NCBI RefSeq assembly: GCF_035046485.1
Contig: NC_085136.1
Span: forward strand, 297,763,080 to 297,827,079
DNA length: 64,000 bases
Direction: 5' to 3'
DNA from: Aedes albopictus
Lineage: Eukaryota; Arthropoda; Insecta; Diptera; Culicidae
Positions 22,165-33,649 of the stretch are shown here, piece by piece. Position 1 is the first letter of the stretch; the number at the start of each line of letters is the position of its first letter. The position numbers and the translations under genes were made by a program. The notes under the pieces were generated by a model. It did no database searches. It was not told the origin of the DNA and saw only the letters and a program-made list of their open reading frames with translations.

Positions 22165-22365
22165 CTGACCTCTGACCACTTGTATTTTCGACCTTTTGTC
22201 CTAGTTATTTTTTTTATTTCGACCTTTTGATCACTTGTATTTTCGTCCTTTTGTCCTAGTCTATCTCTCGACCTTCTGACCCTTCGACCTTTTGTCCTTT
22301 CGACCTTTTGACCTTTGACCTTTTGACCTTCGACCTTATGACCTTCGACCTTTAGTCATATAACC
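22165..22365. repeat. Minisatellite of CGACCTTTTGA units
   Basis: About fifteen imperfect copies of an ~11-base unit (CGACCTTTTGA, CGACCTTTTGTCCTT variants). Confidence 0.8.
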
Positions 22366-22403
22366 CCCTTATAGATGTGATGTCCCATACTCTTCCAACT
22401 CAC

Positions 22404-22735
22404 TTATGTATCCTGAACACCCCTGGCAGTACATAGGGCCAATGTATAAGATGCAGGATCCTGGGCGATGAAGGGGTTGTCCGTGTTGGCATCCAACGAT
22501 TCGGTCTTGCTGACATTGATGGAATGATCCACTGCAGAGGAGCGTTCGGCCAGGACGTTGAGCTTACTCTGCATGTCAGAGTGCCGTTGGGCTAATAAGG
22601 CAGCATCATCGGCCAAATCGAAGTCGATCATATGTTCCATAGTGCTGGGCTGCTAAAGTAGTATACGTTTCGGTGCACGGTTAATCGCCCCCACCATTGA
22701 TAACGATGAGGAACAGTAACAGCAATAGAATACAT
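22404..22735 (-). pseudogene. LINE RT fragment, downstream piece (DLADD motif)
   Basis: On the minus strand just left of the insertion, the frame reads RQACILLLLLFLIVI. Further on it reads FDLADDAALLAQRHSDMQSK, then INVSKTESLDANTDNPF. This is the RT catalytic region: LADD stands for FADD/YADD, preceded by the GVRQGCILSPLLF block. It continues the piece at 23207-23349. Stops and frameshifts make it a pseudogene. The clade is uncertain; it differs from the RTE copies. Confidence 0.75.
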
Positions 22736-22744
22736 GCTTGCCTC

Positions 22745-23197
22745 GGTTCCGGGTCATTTGGCCGAACGCCATTTGGCCGAATGCCGTTTGGCCGAACGCC
22801 ATTTGGCCGAAAGGGTCATTTGGCCGAATGCCATTTGGCCGAATGCCGTTTGGCCGAAAAATGAATGATGAAATCAAGTGACCATACCACTGTTCTCCGT
22901 CCCAGTATACCTCGAAAGAACAGCCTATGATTCAAAGAAGGAAAAATCTTCGATGATATATTGACATTTTCAACGCCAACTAATCCCTGAATATTAAAAC
23001 TAGAAAGAATAGCCTATGATAAAAAGAAGGAAATACTTCTGATAATCATATTGGCAGTTAGAATGTCAAAAACTTCCTCTGAATTCTTTTGATCATGATT
23101 CGGCCAAACGGCATTCGGCCAAACGACCCTTTCGGCCAGATGGCATTCGGCCAAATGGCGTTCGGCCAAACGGCATTCGGCCAAATGGCCGGACACC
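22745..23197. mobile_element. 453-bp element with GGCCGAA subterminal repeats, 9-bp TSD
   Basis: Both ends carry arrays of the ~15-base unit CATTTGGCCGAACGC: direct at 22759-22858, inverted at 23099-23188. The exact 9-bp duplication gcttgcctc occurs at 22736-22744 and 23198-23206. The terminal bases are GGTTCCGGGTCATTTGGCCG and, inverted, GGTGTCCGGCCATTTGGCCG. A 9-bp TSD is typical of Mutator-like elements. The core is AT-rich and non-coding. It splits a LINE RT. Confidence 0.9.
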
Positions 23198-23206
23198 GCT
23201 TGCCTC

Positions 23207-23349
23207 ACACCAGCGACTACTTGGATGGGGTTGGACAAAGCTTCGTTATGCAGGAATCTGCATGTTAAAGGCTCGAACTGTGCTTCGATGAGGTTGACGA
23301 TTTTATCCGGAACTCCCTTGCGTCTCAGGGTAGTCCCCAGTGGTGTCAT
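23207..23349 (-). pseudogene. LINE RT fragment, upstream piece
   Basis: On the minus strand: TTLRRKGVPDKIVNLIEAQF, CRFLHNEALSNPIQVVAGVR, then QA. This is the RT stretch just before the GCILSPLLF block. That block is found on the far side of the 453-bp insertion, so both pieces came from one element. Confidence 0.75.
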
Positions 23350-23384
23350 CGTGGTTACTCTAAATTACTCACTGGGTAACCAGC

Positions 23385-23895
23385 TCTTGAGATTGAAAAA
23401 AAAATGTTTTTTAGCTCCAAGTATGAGCGCCCTCGCAAATATAATAACCTATTTATTTTTTGCGTTTCCATACTTGTAAGAAAATGGCTTTCCAGTAAAA
23501 TAAGAATTGTTTCCGTCCTACTTGATATACATAATAAAATTGCCTAGGTGATTTTTTATAGTTTTGCGCTCTTCAGTGCACACTTCGTATTTTCAGCAAA
23601 AGGCGCCAAGTATATGAAATTTAGGTGATGAGAGGGGTTTAACCCCCAAAATCCCTTCCTTAGGCACGAGCTTGGCGCCCTCATATGTGTGGAAAAATTG
23701 CCTTTGAATTGTTTTCCTCAAACACTTGTATGAAAAATATTCATTGCGGTATTGTAATTTTATATCGCTTATATGATTTTAGATTTGTACGCCCTTACAA
23801 ATTTCAGCGAAAATGACCTTATGAATATTTTTAATAGTTGCGCCTATAGACGAGTAAGAAAAGTCTCATTTATGATATTGGAAGTTAAGCTCTTT
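23385..23895. repeat. Dispersed 'GCGCCCTC' repeat tract, left part
   Basis: AT-rich DNA in which words such as GCGCCCTCGCAAAT, TACGCCCTTACAAAT and GCGCCCTCATATG recur every 50-120 bases. It continues at 27036-27320 beyond the RTE insertion. The related tract 29830-30760 is of the same kind. Confidence 0.5.
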
Positions 23896-24121
23896 AAGTC
23901 AAACCAAAAAAGGGGGTGGAAGCTCAGGTAAAATATTATCTCCTGGGCGCCCATTAGAAACACCACCCCCGGCGAAGACTGGCGCTCGAGCCTAGCTATT
24001 TAGCACTGTAGTTGGAGGAAATGCCAATGCAGAACCCGTAGCTTCCGGGAAGGTAAGCCCAGCTCCCTGGGTTAGTGGGTTGGTGTCAGGCCCTGCGAGC
24101 CAGCCGTAAAAAAGACTAGCA

Positions 24122-25216
24122 CCGGAAAATCAACAAGAGAAGAATGCGAACCGATACCAATGGCGACGACCACAGCGACGAAAAGGGAATTGCGATTGGA
24201 AGCTCGGTACGTGGAACTGCAGATCTCTCAACTTCATCGGGAGCACCCGTATACTCGCCGATATACTGAAGGACCGCGGGTTCGGAATCGTAGCGCTGCA
24301 GGAGGTGTGTTGGACAGGATCTATGGTGCGAACGTTTAGAGGTAATCATACCATCTACCAGAGTTGCGGCAACACACGTGAGCTGGGAACAGCTTTTATA
24401 GTGATGGGCGACATGCAGAGGCGCGTGATCGGTTGGTGGCCGATCGACGAAAGAATGTGCAGGTTGAGGATCAAGGGCCGATTCTTCAACATTAGCATAA
24501 TAAACGTGCACAGCCCTCACTCCGGAAGCACTGATGATGACAAAGACGCATTTTACGCGCAGCTCGAACGCGAGTACGACCGCTGCCCAAACCACGACGT
24601 CAAGATCATCATAGGGGATCTAAACGCTCAGGTAGGCCAGGAGGAGGAATTCAGACCGACGATTGGAAAGTTCAGCGCCCACCAGCTGACGAACGAAAAT
24701 GGCCTACGCCTCATCGATTTCGCCGCCTCCAAGAACATGGCCATTCGTAGCACCTTCTTCCAGCACAGCCTCCCGTATCGTTACACCTGGAGATCACCAC
24801 AACAAACGGAATCGCAAATCGACCACGTTCTGATTGATGGACGGCACTTCTCCGACATTATCGACGTCAGGACCTATCGTGGCGCTAATATCGACTCTGA
24901 TCACTACCTGGTGATGGTTAAAGTGCGTCCAAAACTCTCCGTTATTAACAATGTACAGTACCGGCGGCCACTCCAGTACGATCTAGAGCGACTGAAGCAA
25001 CCGGGCCGAATGCACTATCGGGTGAGTATAATGGAGTCGACGAAACGATTGGTTCGCCGAGGAGTGCAGAGCGGTTCTGGAGGAGAAGGACGCAGCGCGG
25101 GCGGTAATGCTGCAGCATGGAACCCGACAGAATGTGGAGCGATACAGACAGAAGCGGAAGCAGCACACCCATCTCTTCCGGGAGAAAAAGCGCCGCCTGG
25201 AAGAAGCGGAGTGTGA
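24122..25216 (+). pseudogene. RTE LINE: AP-endonuclease domain
   Basis: Reads open in one frame from codon CCG at 24122 to a stop at 25216. Conserved APE motifs are all present: GTWNCRSLN (residues ~19-27), ALQEVCW with the catalytic Glu, GDLNAQVG (~165-172), QIDHVLI, and SDHYLVM (~259-265). The enzyme nicks target DNA to prime reverse transcription. The related 5' fragment at 49769-49854 has ATG where this copy has CCG and the next codons (GAA AAT CA.) match. So the family start is here and this copy has lost it. After ~25020 the frame diverges from the RTE consensus: the true continuation is in another frame. Confidence 0.88.
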
Positions 25217-25754
25217 GGAAATGGAACTGCTGTGTCATTCACAAGAAACACGTAAGTTCTACCAGAAGCTCAACGCATCCCGCAAAGGCTACGTTCCGCA
25301 AGCCGAAATCTGCAGGGATAAGGAAGGGAGCCTCCTGACGGACAAACGTGAGGTGATCGAAAGGTGGAAGCAGCACTTCGACGAGCACCTGAATGGCGAA
25401 GAGAATGTAGGCACGGAGGACCAAGGCAGCGGAGGAAATGACTATGTTGGTGCAGCAGAAGACGGGAATGAACCAACTCCCACGCTGAGGGAAGTTAAGG
25501 ATGCCATCCACCAGCTCAAAAACAACAAAGCGGCTGGTAAGGACGGTATCGCAGCAGAACTCATCAAGATGGGCCTGGAAAAGTTGGCCATCTGTCTGCA
25601 CCAGTTAGTAGTCAAGATCAGAGAAACCGAACAGCTACCGGCGGAGTAGAAGGAAGGGATAATCTGTCCCATCCACAATAAAGGCGACAAGTTAATGTGT
25701 GAGAACTTTCGAGCGATCACCATTTTGAACGCCGCCTACAAAGTGCTATCCTAG
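25030..25754 (+). pseudogene. RTE LINE: linker and RT fingers
   Basis: After the frameshift the family sequence continues in a second frame with NDWFAEECRAVLEEKDAARA. It goes on through KFYQKLNASRKGYVPQAEIC, ERWKQHFDEHLNG and LKNNKAAGKDGIAAELIK. A TAG at 25647 falls where a Trp codon is usual in this motif (AEWKEGIICP). The next codons, [14 protein letters not shown] and [15 protein letters not shown], continue in frame to a second TAG at 25752, one base change from Gln. The protein would be the amino half of the reverse transcriptase. Confidence 0.88.
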
Positions 25755-25771
25755 ATCATCTTCCGTCACCT

Positions 25772-26989
25772 AAAGTAAATGAGTTCGTGGGAAGTTACCA
25801 AGCCGGTTTCATCGACGGCCGGTCGACAACGGACCAGATCTTCACCGTACGGCAAATCCTCCAGAAATGCCGTGAATACCAGGTCCCAACGCATCACCTG
25901 TTCATCGACTTCAAAGCGGCATACGACAGTATCGACCGCACAGAGCTATGGAAAATTATGGACGAGAACAGCTTTCCCGGGAAGCTGACTAGACTGATAA
26001 GAGCAACGATGGACGGTGTGCAGAACAGCGTAAGGATTTCGGGTGAACTATCCAGTTCATTTGAATCTCGACGGGGACTACGACAAGGTGATGGACTTTC
26101 CTGCCTACTATTCAACATCGCCCTGGAAGGTGTTATGCGACGAGCCGGGCTCAACAGCCGGGGTACGATCTTCACGAAATCCAGCCAATTTGTCTGTTTT
26201 GCGGATGACATGGATATTATTGCCAGAACATTTGGAACGGTGGCAGAACAGTACACCCGCCTGAAACGTGAAGCAGCAAAGGTCGGACTGGTGGTGAATG
26301 CGGCTAAGACAAAGTACATGCTGGTAGATGGGACTGAGCGAGACAGGACAAGCCTTGGCAGCAATGTTACGATAGACGGGGATACTTTCGAGGTGGTAGA
26401 AGAATTCGTCTACCTCGGTTCCTTGCTAACGGCTGACAATAACGTGAGCCGTGAAATACGAAGGCGCATCATCAGTGGAAGTCGTGCCTACTATGGGCTC
26501 CAGAAGAAACTGCGGTCAAAAAAGATTCACCCCCGCACCAAATGTACCATGTACAAGACGTTAATAAGACCGGTGGTCCTCTACGGACACGAGACATGGA
26601 CGATGCTCGAGGAGGACCTGCAAGCACTCGGAGTTTTCGAGCGACGGGTGCTAAGGACGATCTTCGGCGGTGTGCAGGAGAACGGTGTGTGGCGGAGAAG
26701 GATGAACCACGAGCTCGCTGCACTTTACGGCGAACACAGTATCCAGCAAGTGGCCAAAGCTGGAAGGATACGGTGGGCAGGGCATGTTGTAAGAATGCCG
26801 GACAACAACCCTGCAAAGTTGGTGTTTGCTAACCATCCGGTTGGTACAAGAAGGCGTGGAGCGCAGAGAGCACGATGGGCGAACCAGGTGGAGCGTGATC
26901 TGGCGAGTGTTGGGCGTGACCGACGATGGAGAGCTGCAGCTGCAAATCGAGTATTATGGCGGCAAATTGTTGATTCAGTATTATCATGA
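25772..26989 (+). pseudogene. RTE LINE: RT palm, thumb and C-terminus
   Basis: Open for ~405 codons in a third frame. It reads EFVGSYQAGFIDGRSTTDQ, HHLFIDFKAAYDSIDR (RT motif A, Asp), RRGLRQGDGLSCLLFNIAL (motif B), and FADDMDIIAR (motif C, catalytic Asp pair; residues 138-141 counted from 25787). Then come AAKTKYMLV, VYLGSLLTADNN, RPVVLYGHETW, WRRRMNHELAAL and QRARWANQVERDL. The C-terminal half is undamaged, which fits a rather recent insertion. Frame is lost near 25765-25772 by a one-base change upstream of PKVNEFVG. Confidence 0.9.
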
Positions 26990-27035
26990 ATTTGATGTGA
27001 ACTAAATAAATGAAAAATGAAAGTCAAACCAAAAA

Positions 27036-27490
27036 GAAATCTCTCAATTCCCAGTATGAGTGCCCTCGCAAATAACATTTTTTTTTTTTGCGCTTCCAAA
27101 CATGTTTGAAAATAACTTCTCAGTGAAATTAGGAATTGTTTTCGCCCTACTGGATATAAAAAAAATCGCTTTGGTGATTTTTTTTCTTTATGTCTGCGCA
27201 CATAAAAGGCGGCATTTTCGTAGAGATTTTTCTGAAAGCAAAAGGCGGTAATGGGTGGTTTAACCCTCAAAACCTCTCGTGTGGGTACGAGCTGAGCGCC
27301 CTAAAATAGAGGAACTTATTTGTTTTCGGCAGTTTTGTTCTTTCCGTCATGGGCAGTTTTGGAAACAAGTTGAACTCAAAGTTGGCCTCAAATCATTCCC
27401 AGCCAAGCTAAATTATTCTACCAAGCTTCAGGCAGATTGGCGGACAGACACATCATGACGAGGAGAACAAATCTGCCGATAATATTTTTT
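27036..27490. repeat. Dispersed 'GCGCCCTC' tract, right part
   Basis: Continues the 23385-23895 tract after the RTE insertion (TGCCCTCGCAAATAACA, TTCGCCCTACTGG). From about 27320 the DNA is unassigned. Confidence 0.45.
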
Positions 27491-27617
27491 TGCCTTTCTC
27501 GTACACCAAGTGTACTGGAAAGGCTATATGTTCACTTCAAAAATGACTTTTTGATAGGAGGCCCGGGGATTCGAGTCACATATACCAATCAACTCAGCTC
27601 GACAAAGTGAGATGATG

Positions 27618-27690
27618 TCTGTGTGTGTGTATGTGTATGTGTGTATGTGTGTATGTATGTGTGTGTGTATGTGTGTGTGTATGTGTACAA
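27618..27690. repeat. GT/TATG microsatellite
   Basis: (TGTG)n with interspersed TATG. Also seen at the same relative place in copy B (54360-54398), so it is a component of the element. Confidence 0.9.
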
Positions 27691-27839
27691 ACGAACTCAC
27701 GTCACTTTTCGGCAGTAAATCTCAACCGATTTTAATGACCGACGGTTCATTCGACGCGGAATCTGGTCCCATTGTTTGCTATTGAAAATGGTTCAGATCG
27801 GTCCAGCCGTTCCGGAATTATGGCCATTTAGGCGTTCCG

Positions 27840-29100
27840 GATCGGTGCCCCAGGAAGGGGCTAGATATGAAAATGCAACAAACCCACGCATGCGACACAT
27901 CAAACCACGGCATTTTCGATAATATGATGAACGGTAAGCAAGAAAATAGTCTCAGACCATATCTGAACCGGTAATGTTCCGGAACCGGTTCCGAAGGTCC
28001 CACCAGAAGTGGCCAAATATAAAAGTGAACCAAACCCATACATGCGACTCATCAAATCGCAGCTTTTTCAATAACCTGATGAACGGTTAACAGGAAAATA
28101 GTCCCAGATCATATCTGAACCGGTAGTGTTCCTGAACCGGTTCCGGGCGTCCCGCCGGAAGTGGACAAATATAAAAATGAAACAAATCCATGCAAGCGAC
28201 ATGTCAAATCGCGCCCATTGCGATAACCTGATGAACGGTTAGCAAGAAAATAGTCTCAGATCACATAAGAAACTACCGGTGTTCCAAAACCGGTTCCGGA
28301 GGTCCCGCCGGAAGTGGCCAAATATAACAGTGAAGCAAACCCAGGCATGCGACACATCAAGTCGCGGCTTTTTCAATAACTTGATGAATGATAAGCAAGA
28401 AAATAGTCTCAGACAACCTAAGATTCTACCGGTAGTGTTCCGGAACCGGTTCCGTATGTCCCGCCAGATGTGGCCAAATATAAAAGTAAACCGAACCCAT
28501 GCATGAGACACTTCAAATCGCGGTTCCTTAGACGACCTGATGAATGGTTAGTAAAAAATAGTTTTAGACCATATTTGAGACAACCGGTGGTTTTCCGGAA
28601 CCAGTTCCGGGTTCCCTCCGGAAGTGGCAAAATATTATTTTTTTTGTCTTTATTAACGAGATTTTCAACTCGAAGCTAGTTCATCTCGAGACCCTTCCCT
28701 TCCCTTCCGAAGGAAGAGCCTACGTTTTGTGAATATGTCGGGAGTGGGATTCGATCCCAGGCCCTTGGCATGATAGTCTTGTGTTCTAACCATCAAACCA
28801 GGCCCGCTCCACCGCCAAATATTTAAGTGAACCAAACACATGCATGCGACACATCAAATCACGGCTCCTTAGGTAACCTGATGAACGGTTAGCAAGAAAA
28901 TAGTTTCAGACCATATTTGGGACAACCGATGGTGTTTCGAAACCGGTTCCGAGTGTTCCGCTGGAAGTGGCCAAATATGAAAGCGAACCAAACCCATGCA
29001 TGCGACACGTCAAATCGCGGATTTTCCGATAACCTGATGAACGGTAAGCAAGAAAATAGTCTCAGACCACATAAGAAACTACCGGTAGTATTTCAAAATT
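27840..29100 (+). repeat. Satellite array, ~152-bp unit, copy A
   Basis: Diverged units each hold ACCGGTAGTGTTCCGGAACC, CCCGCCGGAAGTGGCCAAAT, AACCAAACCCATGCATGCGA, CACATCAAATCGCGG, AACCTGATGAACGG and AGCAAGAAAATAGTCTCAGA. The period was measured as 151-152 bp in the cleaner array at 54677-55284. Confidence 0.85.
28640..28812 (-). mobile_element. tRNA-derived SINE of a second family, inside the satellite
   Basis: On the minus strand: GGGCCTGGTTTGATGGTTAG (A-box region), B-box-like GGGATCGAATCCC, then a short body ending AATAAAGACAAAAAAAA. It interrupts a satellite unit, and AAATATT is repeated on either side (near 28632 and 28818). This suggests a TSD. Confidence 0.75.
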
Positions 29101-29800
29101 AGCGTTGGGTGCTTCGTCGGAATTCAAAAGTGAGAAAAATTAAAGCAAGCGATAGATATCTTGACAAAACTAAGACGATCTCATCCAATCACACCATTTC
29201 AGATTCCTGAGGTGTAATAATGCAGAAGGATGGGTCAACGTTGTATGGGAAATTAAAATTTAATCGTAGTAACTCCGAACAAACTTTTTCAATTCTCTTT
29301 CGCGTCTAAAATGATTGCGTAAAATTTTTGTGCGACTGGTTGCTCCCTCACGCACTGTAATGTGGTTGAAAGTTGAATGGGATTCAGTATGAAAAATTTC
29401 AGTTACTTGCATGTTTTTGTAAAATTTTACATGCATCTTGTAGCCAATGATAATAAAATATAGCGTGTGTATAAGTGTGTAGAAAATACTTTGTCGAAAA
29501 TTGTTAAGGTATCTGTGTTTGTGCAAAAGTTGTATCGTCTTGGTGTTGATCGGCCTCCGGTGTTGAAGGAGGTCAAGCTTTCAACTGAGAGGTCTGATAT
29601 TTTTCAGCTCTACCTATACGTTGAACATAACGTCGGAATATGTGCCATCAATAAGTTTAAAGTTAATTCAATGATGGCTCTGATAAAATTCTAAGTAAAG
29701 TATTCTCATGATTCAGGAACATTTCAGCTCACGTCAACGGAAACGTCATGAGTACATATTTAACGAGAAAGGCACTATCACCACTAGGTGGATCCATCCG

Positions 29801-30890
29801 GGTTTTTATTCATGATATTGTATTGATATTTTTATTGTGAATATTTGATTGATATTGATATTGCGAATTTTTCTTACGCATTTCAGAAAAATCTGCTATG
29901 GGATTTTAGATGTTTTCCGCCCATAAAAATTCCAGCTTAATTGAATTTGATGAATATTCTAACTTTTGAGTCTATAAACGTGTAGAAAAATGTCATTTAT
30001 GACATCGGAATCTACTCTTTCGCAACCTAAATATATCTGAAACGCCTATATGACAATTTCTAAATTTTTACGCCCTCATATACAAGTGTAAAAATTACTT
30101 CGATATGGGATAATTAATTATCTTCCGCCCTCCCAACTATAAGCAAATCTCGAGTTTTTTCTTATGTTTGCATTCTCTTTAATAAAAGTTGCCCCAAGAT
30201 TTAGCGCTTCGCCCCCGAAGGTGAAAAAAGCTATGTTGTGGAATGGGAAATTGCAAAGTTTTCAATCATAATTAAGAATCACTTCTTTAATTGTTTCGAT
30301 ATTGATGCGCCCACAATAGAAAAAAAAATCTTTCCTGATATTTATATTTTTGTTTTCAAATCAGTATTTTGATTTTGGAAGAGCGGAAGAGCCTCCTATA
30401 TTATCTTTAGTGATTTCTCATATAATTTTTTTTTTACGAAATTACCTCTGCCATTTTTTCAGAATGTTTCGCTTCCTCAATCTGAAAGAATAATCACCTT
30501 TTTCAAACTAGGGAATTTTAGTTCCGCCCTCCTGAATATAATGTATAACCTATATCATTTATCTATTTTTTTTGCGCTCTCACAACCGTAGAGCATACAT
30601 TACATTTTTTGTGCCTGCATACGTAATGGAAATTTCTGTTTCTAAATTTAAAAAACCGCCTACGTTTTTTTGTGACCTTATATATGTAAACAAGTAAAAT
30701 ACATTTGTGAGTTTTCCAGCTTTTACGCCCTTATACATATATCATAAAAACCTGTATTATTGGGACTTCTTTCAACGATTCCTTCATAAATCCATACACA
30801 TAAAATAAATCTTTCGGAGATTTTTTCAGAAATTAATTCACGGATTACCCACCAAGTTAATCAAAATTTTATTTATTTGATTTCTCATAT
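29801..30890. repeat. 'GCCCTC' AT-rich dispersed tract
   Basis: AT-rich DNA punctuated by TACGCCCTCATATAC, TCCGCCCTCCCAA, TTGCGCTCTCACAA and TTACGCCCTTATACATAT at irregular 60-150 base spacing. Same type as 23385-23895. No gene. Confidence 0.5.
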
Positions 30891-32475
30891 ATTCGGAAAT
30901 TCCTCCAGCGATTCCTTCAAAAAATCGCCCAGGGAATTTTCAAAAAATTCTGCCATGAATGCCTTCGAAGATATCAATGAGAAACCCTTCAGGATTCTTT
31001 AAAAAAAATCTCAGTTTCCTTCAGAATTTCCTCCGAAGTATGCTAGAGATTACCCTAGAAATTATTTCAGGAACTTTTTTATAAAACCTTCCCTGGATTT
31101 CTTCCGCTATTGCTCTATGAATTTCTTTAGGAAATCCTACAGAAATCCCGTATTAAAGAACAATTTTAAAACATTTGCATTTTTCTGTACACTTGCCTGC
31201 AAGGATTCTTTTAGTAATTACTACAAAAATTCGATCTCAAAATCTACCAAGGTTTCTTTCGGAAACTCCTTTGGTTATTTTCTTCTCTAGATCTTTTTTC
31301 CCAGGGACTCCATCTTCAAGAATTTTTTTAGATAGATCTGATATTTGTTCAGGAATTGTTCAAGTAATTCCATTGAACATCCCCACATGAATGAGCCCAG
31401 ATTGTGTCCTCCGGAGTTTCCTGCAGGAGTTCATACAGAGATTCCTTCAGAATCATCTTCTAATATTCCTCGATGTCTTATCCTAAGATTTATCTGTTGC
31501 TCTAAGGAAAACTTCAATAATTTCTCCACGGATTTTGAAAAAATATGCAAAAATATCTCGTAGGAGTTCCTACGGCAATTCTTTTAGAAATACCTCAAGA
31601 GCTTTTCCTAGGAATCTTTGCAGACGCTTAAATATGCGTTTCTGCAGGAATTCAGAAATTCGACCACAGGTTTCTCAAAGAATACTTTCAGAAAATCCTC
31701 TTAGAGTTTTATTAAAGAATATCCACAGGAGTTTTCCTGTCTGTTTCTCAATATTTTTACAGGAATTTCACCATGGATTTACTGAGAAGTTTCTCCAGGT
31801 AGTTCTTAAGAAATTTCTACTAAAATTTCTGCAATAATTTCCCTAGGCTTCATTCGGATTTTCCCAAGGTATTCATCCAAAAGTACCTCCTAAGACTTCT
31901 ACAGGGGTTTAACTGAAGATCTCTTCACTTACGAAAAACCTTACAACTATATGTAAAGGTTCGCTGAATTGTACTCATACGTTTATAGAATGCAAGGTCA
32001 ACTGACATTTCTGAGGATAATCCGCCTTTCGATCACGGAACTCTTGAGGTTTTTTTTCAGATATTCCTGTGGGGATTCCTTCTGAAATTCCTTCGAGAAG
32101 ATATTTTTATCTCCAGAGACTTCTCCAGAATTTTAGGGATTTCCTATTAAATTTCATCAAGTTATTTCCTAAATTTCTTTAACCCTTTCAGGACGGTTGG
32201 GTCATTTGCACCTCACTGACGTGCTCTACAGCGAGGTTGGTGAAAAAAGTCGTCCCGAAGGGGTTAAAGTAGTTTTTCAGAAATTCTTCTATAAATTTTT
32301 ACTGAGATTGCTTCGGAAATTCTTCCCAGGGTTTCTCGAAGTATTGTTTAAAAAAACAACTTCAGGATTTTCTGCAGAAATTTAACTGAAGAACTCTTTT
32401 AGGAATCCCTGAAGGAATTTCTAAGCAAAAAGAAGGATCCGTAAAAGATACTCTGTCATTCAAAAAATATTTTTA
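30891..32475. repeat. Degenerate GGAATTCC-type tract
   Basis: TTCCTTCAGAATTCCT-like words throughout. The open frames at 31175-31837 follow from the composition and show no domain. One small MITE (32179-32267) lies within. Confidence 0.65.
32179..32267. mobile_element. Short MITE, ~89 bp
   Basis: The ends are TTTAACCCTTTCAGGACG and, inverted, TTTAACCCCTTCGGGACG. The core is 50 bp. It is cleanly distinct from the surrounding degenerate tract. Confidence 0.7.
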
Positions 32476-33092
32476 GAAGGATAACCTGAAAGAACTGGTA
32501 ACATTTTACCTTTTATTCTGCTCCATAAGAAAATTTTAAAACATTTTTTTTTTTAATTTCCAATAAAAGTGATTAATACATCAAAACTTCGTGATCACCT
32601 CTTTAAGGACATCTCCCGGCTATTAGGATTAGTAATAAAACTGTATTAAAACTGTGTTGAAAACTGGTTGACCATATGCAAATGTTTTTTTTTTTATTTT
32701 TCACCAAAAAAGTTAAACAGCTCATCATTATTCATTTTTTTCAATCCTGATCGAAACCAAAAGTTGCAACGAATTTCTTTCATGGAAAGTTCAGAAGGAA
32801 ATATCATTCGCAAGTAGAAAGCGATAATTTCAATGTAATATGCGCAATCAAATCTACCGTGATTATTGGTACTGAAGCAGCATACAATTAATGCGTCTCG
32901 AAAATGGTGAATATTATCATCAATAAATAATTATTTTTAATTCATGTTCACTAATTCTTCAACATGGCTACAACTATGATTGGTGAAAATCGAATGTAAG
33001 CAAGATGTCCAGTTTTATCATAACTTCTGCCTAGCTACCAACAGATGTCATTAGTAATCGAATGGAACGCCATCTGTTGAGAGTTTTGGCAG
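32476..33092. other. Unassigned AT-rich stretch
   Basis: No frame or repeat recognised. The right end is the target of the retroposon at 33115. Confidence 0.3.
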
Positions 33093-33114
33093 TATGATTG
33101 GTAGTTTAAACCAG

Positions 33115-33445
33115 TCCATCGCCAGCTTTTCAGGCGAATCCTTGACTTAATACCTCTCCCAACCCCCACTCCGTAGTACTTATGGGAGTGTCGCTGAGTC
33201 GGAGGCCTCTTAAATAAGTACTACATCAACATTTCCTCCCCACATCCCAAGTTACGGTAAAGATGGGCGTGGCCGGGAATAGCGACATTCATGCTTTTGG
33301 TATTCTTGTTTTAGACTGGAGCGTGGTTAATTCCCCAGCCTAGTTCCGAAAAGCAGTCTGGACATGATTATCAAAAGGAACAAGAATGTCGTTAGTATCC
33401 AGTCTACGAAGTATACCGTAACTACGCTAACGCTAACGCTAACGC
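33115..33445 (+). mobile_element. 331-bp retroposon with hexamer tail and 22-bp TSD
   Basis: An exact 22-base duplication (33093-33114 and 33446-33467, starting tatgattggtag) encloses it. The 3' end is (GCTAAC)n, four units, instead of poly(A). Such short-repeat tails are known in LINEs such as I and RTE. No tRNA-like promoter or coding frame is visible. It may be a 5'-truncated LINE 3' end or a SINE using that LINE's machinery. Confidence 0.85.
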
Positions 33446-33649
33446 TATGATTGGTAGTTTAAACCAGAAATAAAATTACCATATTGAAGAGTTTTATTTG
33501 CTCTTGAATTAAGAGTTTATGGATAACTTTAAGAATGCTATAAAACCTTTCATCAAAGCAATAATAAATTTATTACACAAGTAGTCATAACATTATGAGT
33601 TTTGGACATTGCTGTAATAAAACCGGAAACAAAACCAATGGAATTGTCC

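Larger units (their letters stand above)
23911..27020 (+). mobile_element. Full-length RTE-clade LINE with 15-bp TSD
   Basis: An exact 15-bp duplication aagtcaaaccaaaaa (23896-23910 and 27021-27035) encloses 3110 bp, the normal size for RTE elements. Order: 5' leader, AP endonuclease, RT, and a very short 3' end (AACTAAATAAATGAAAAATGA). The flanks on both sides are the same 'GCGCCCTC' tract, confirming the target. RTE elements copy themselves by target-primed reverse transcription. Disabling changes: start codon lost (24122), frameshift near 25020-25030, stops at 25647 and 25752, frameshift near 25765-25772. JAM1 of Aedes is an RTE. Whether this is the same family is inference. Confidence 0.93.
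27493..29800 (+). mobile_element. GCCTTTCTCGT composite element, copy A, with ~152-bp satellite
   Basis: The left end reads GCCTTTCTCGTACACCAAG. The right end reads ACGAGAAAGGCACTATCACC and ACTAGGTGGAT. So GCCTTTCTCGT is an inverted terminal word. Order inside: ~120-bp leader, GT-rich microsatellite (27618-27690), a conserved ~200-bp block (GACCGACGGTTCATTCGACG), then the satellite units (27840-29100), then an AT-rich tail (29100-29760). No coding. A SINE is inserted in the array (28640-28812). Three other copies share this order. Confidence 0.8.

Noticed and set aside
24116..24595. 159-codon minus-strand frame, and other minus frames over 24.9-27.3 kb.
   Set aside because: Antisense shadows of the RTE endonuclease and RT.
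31175..31837. Overlapping plus frames in the 31-kb tract.
   Set aside because: Same repeat composition; they shift frame as the repeats drift.
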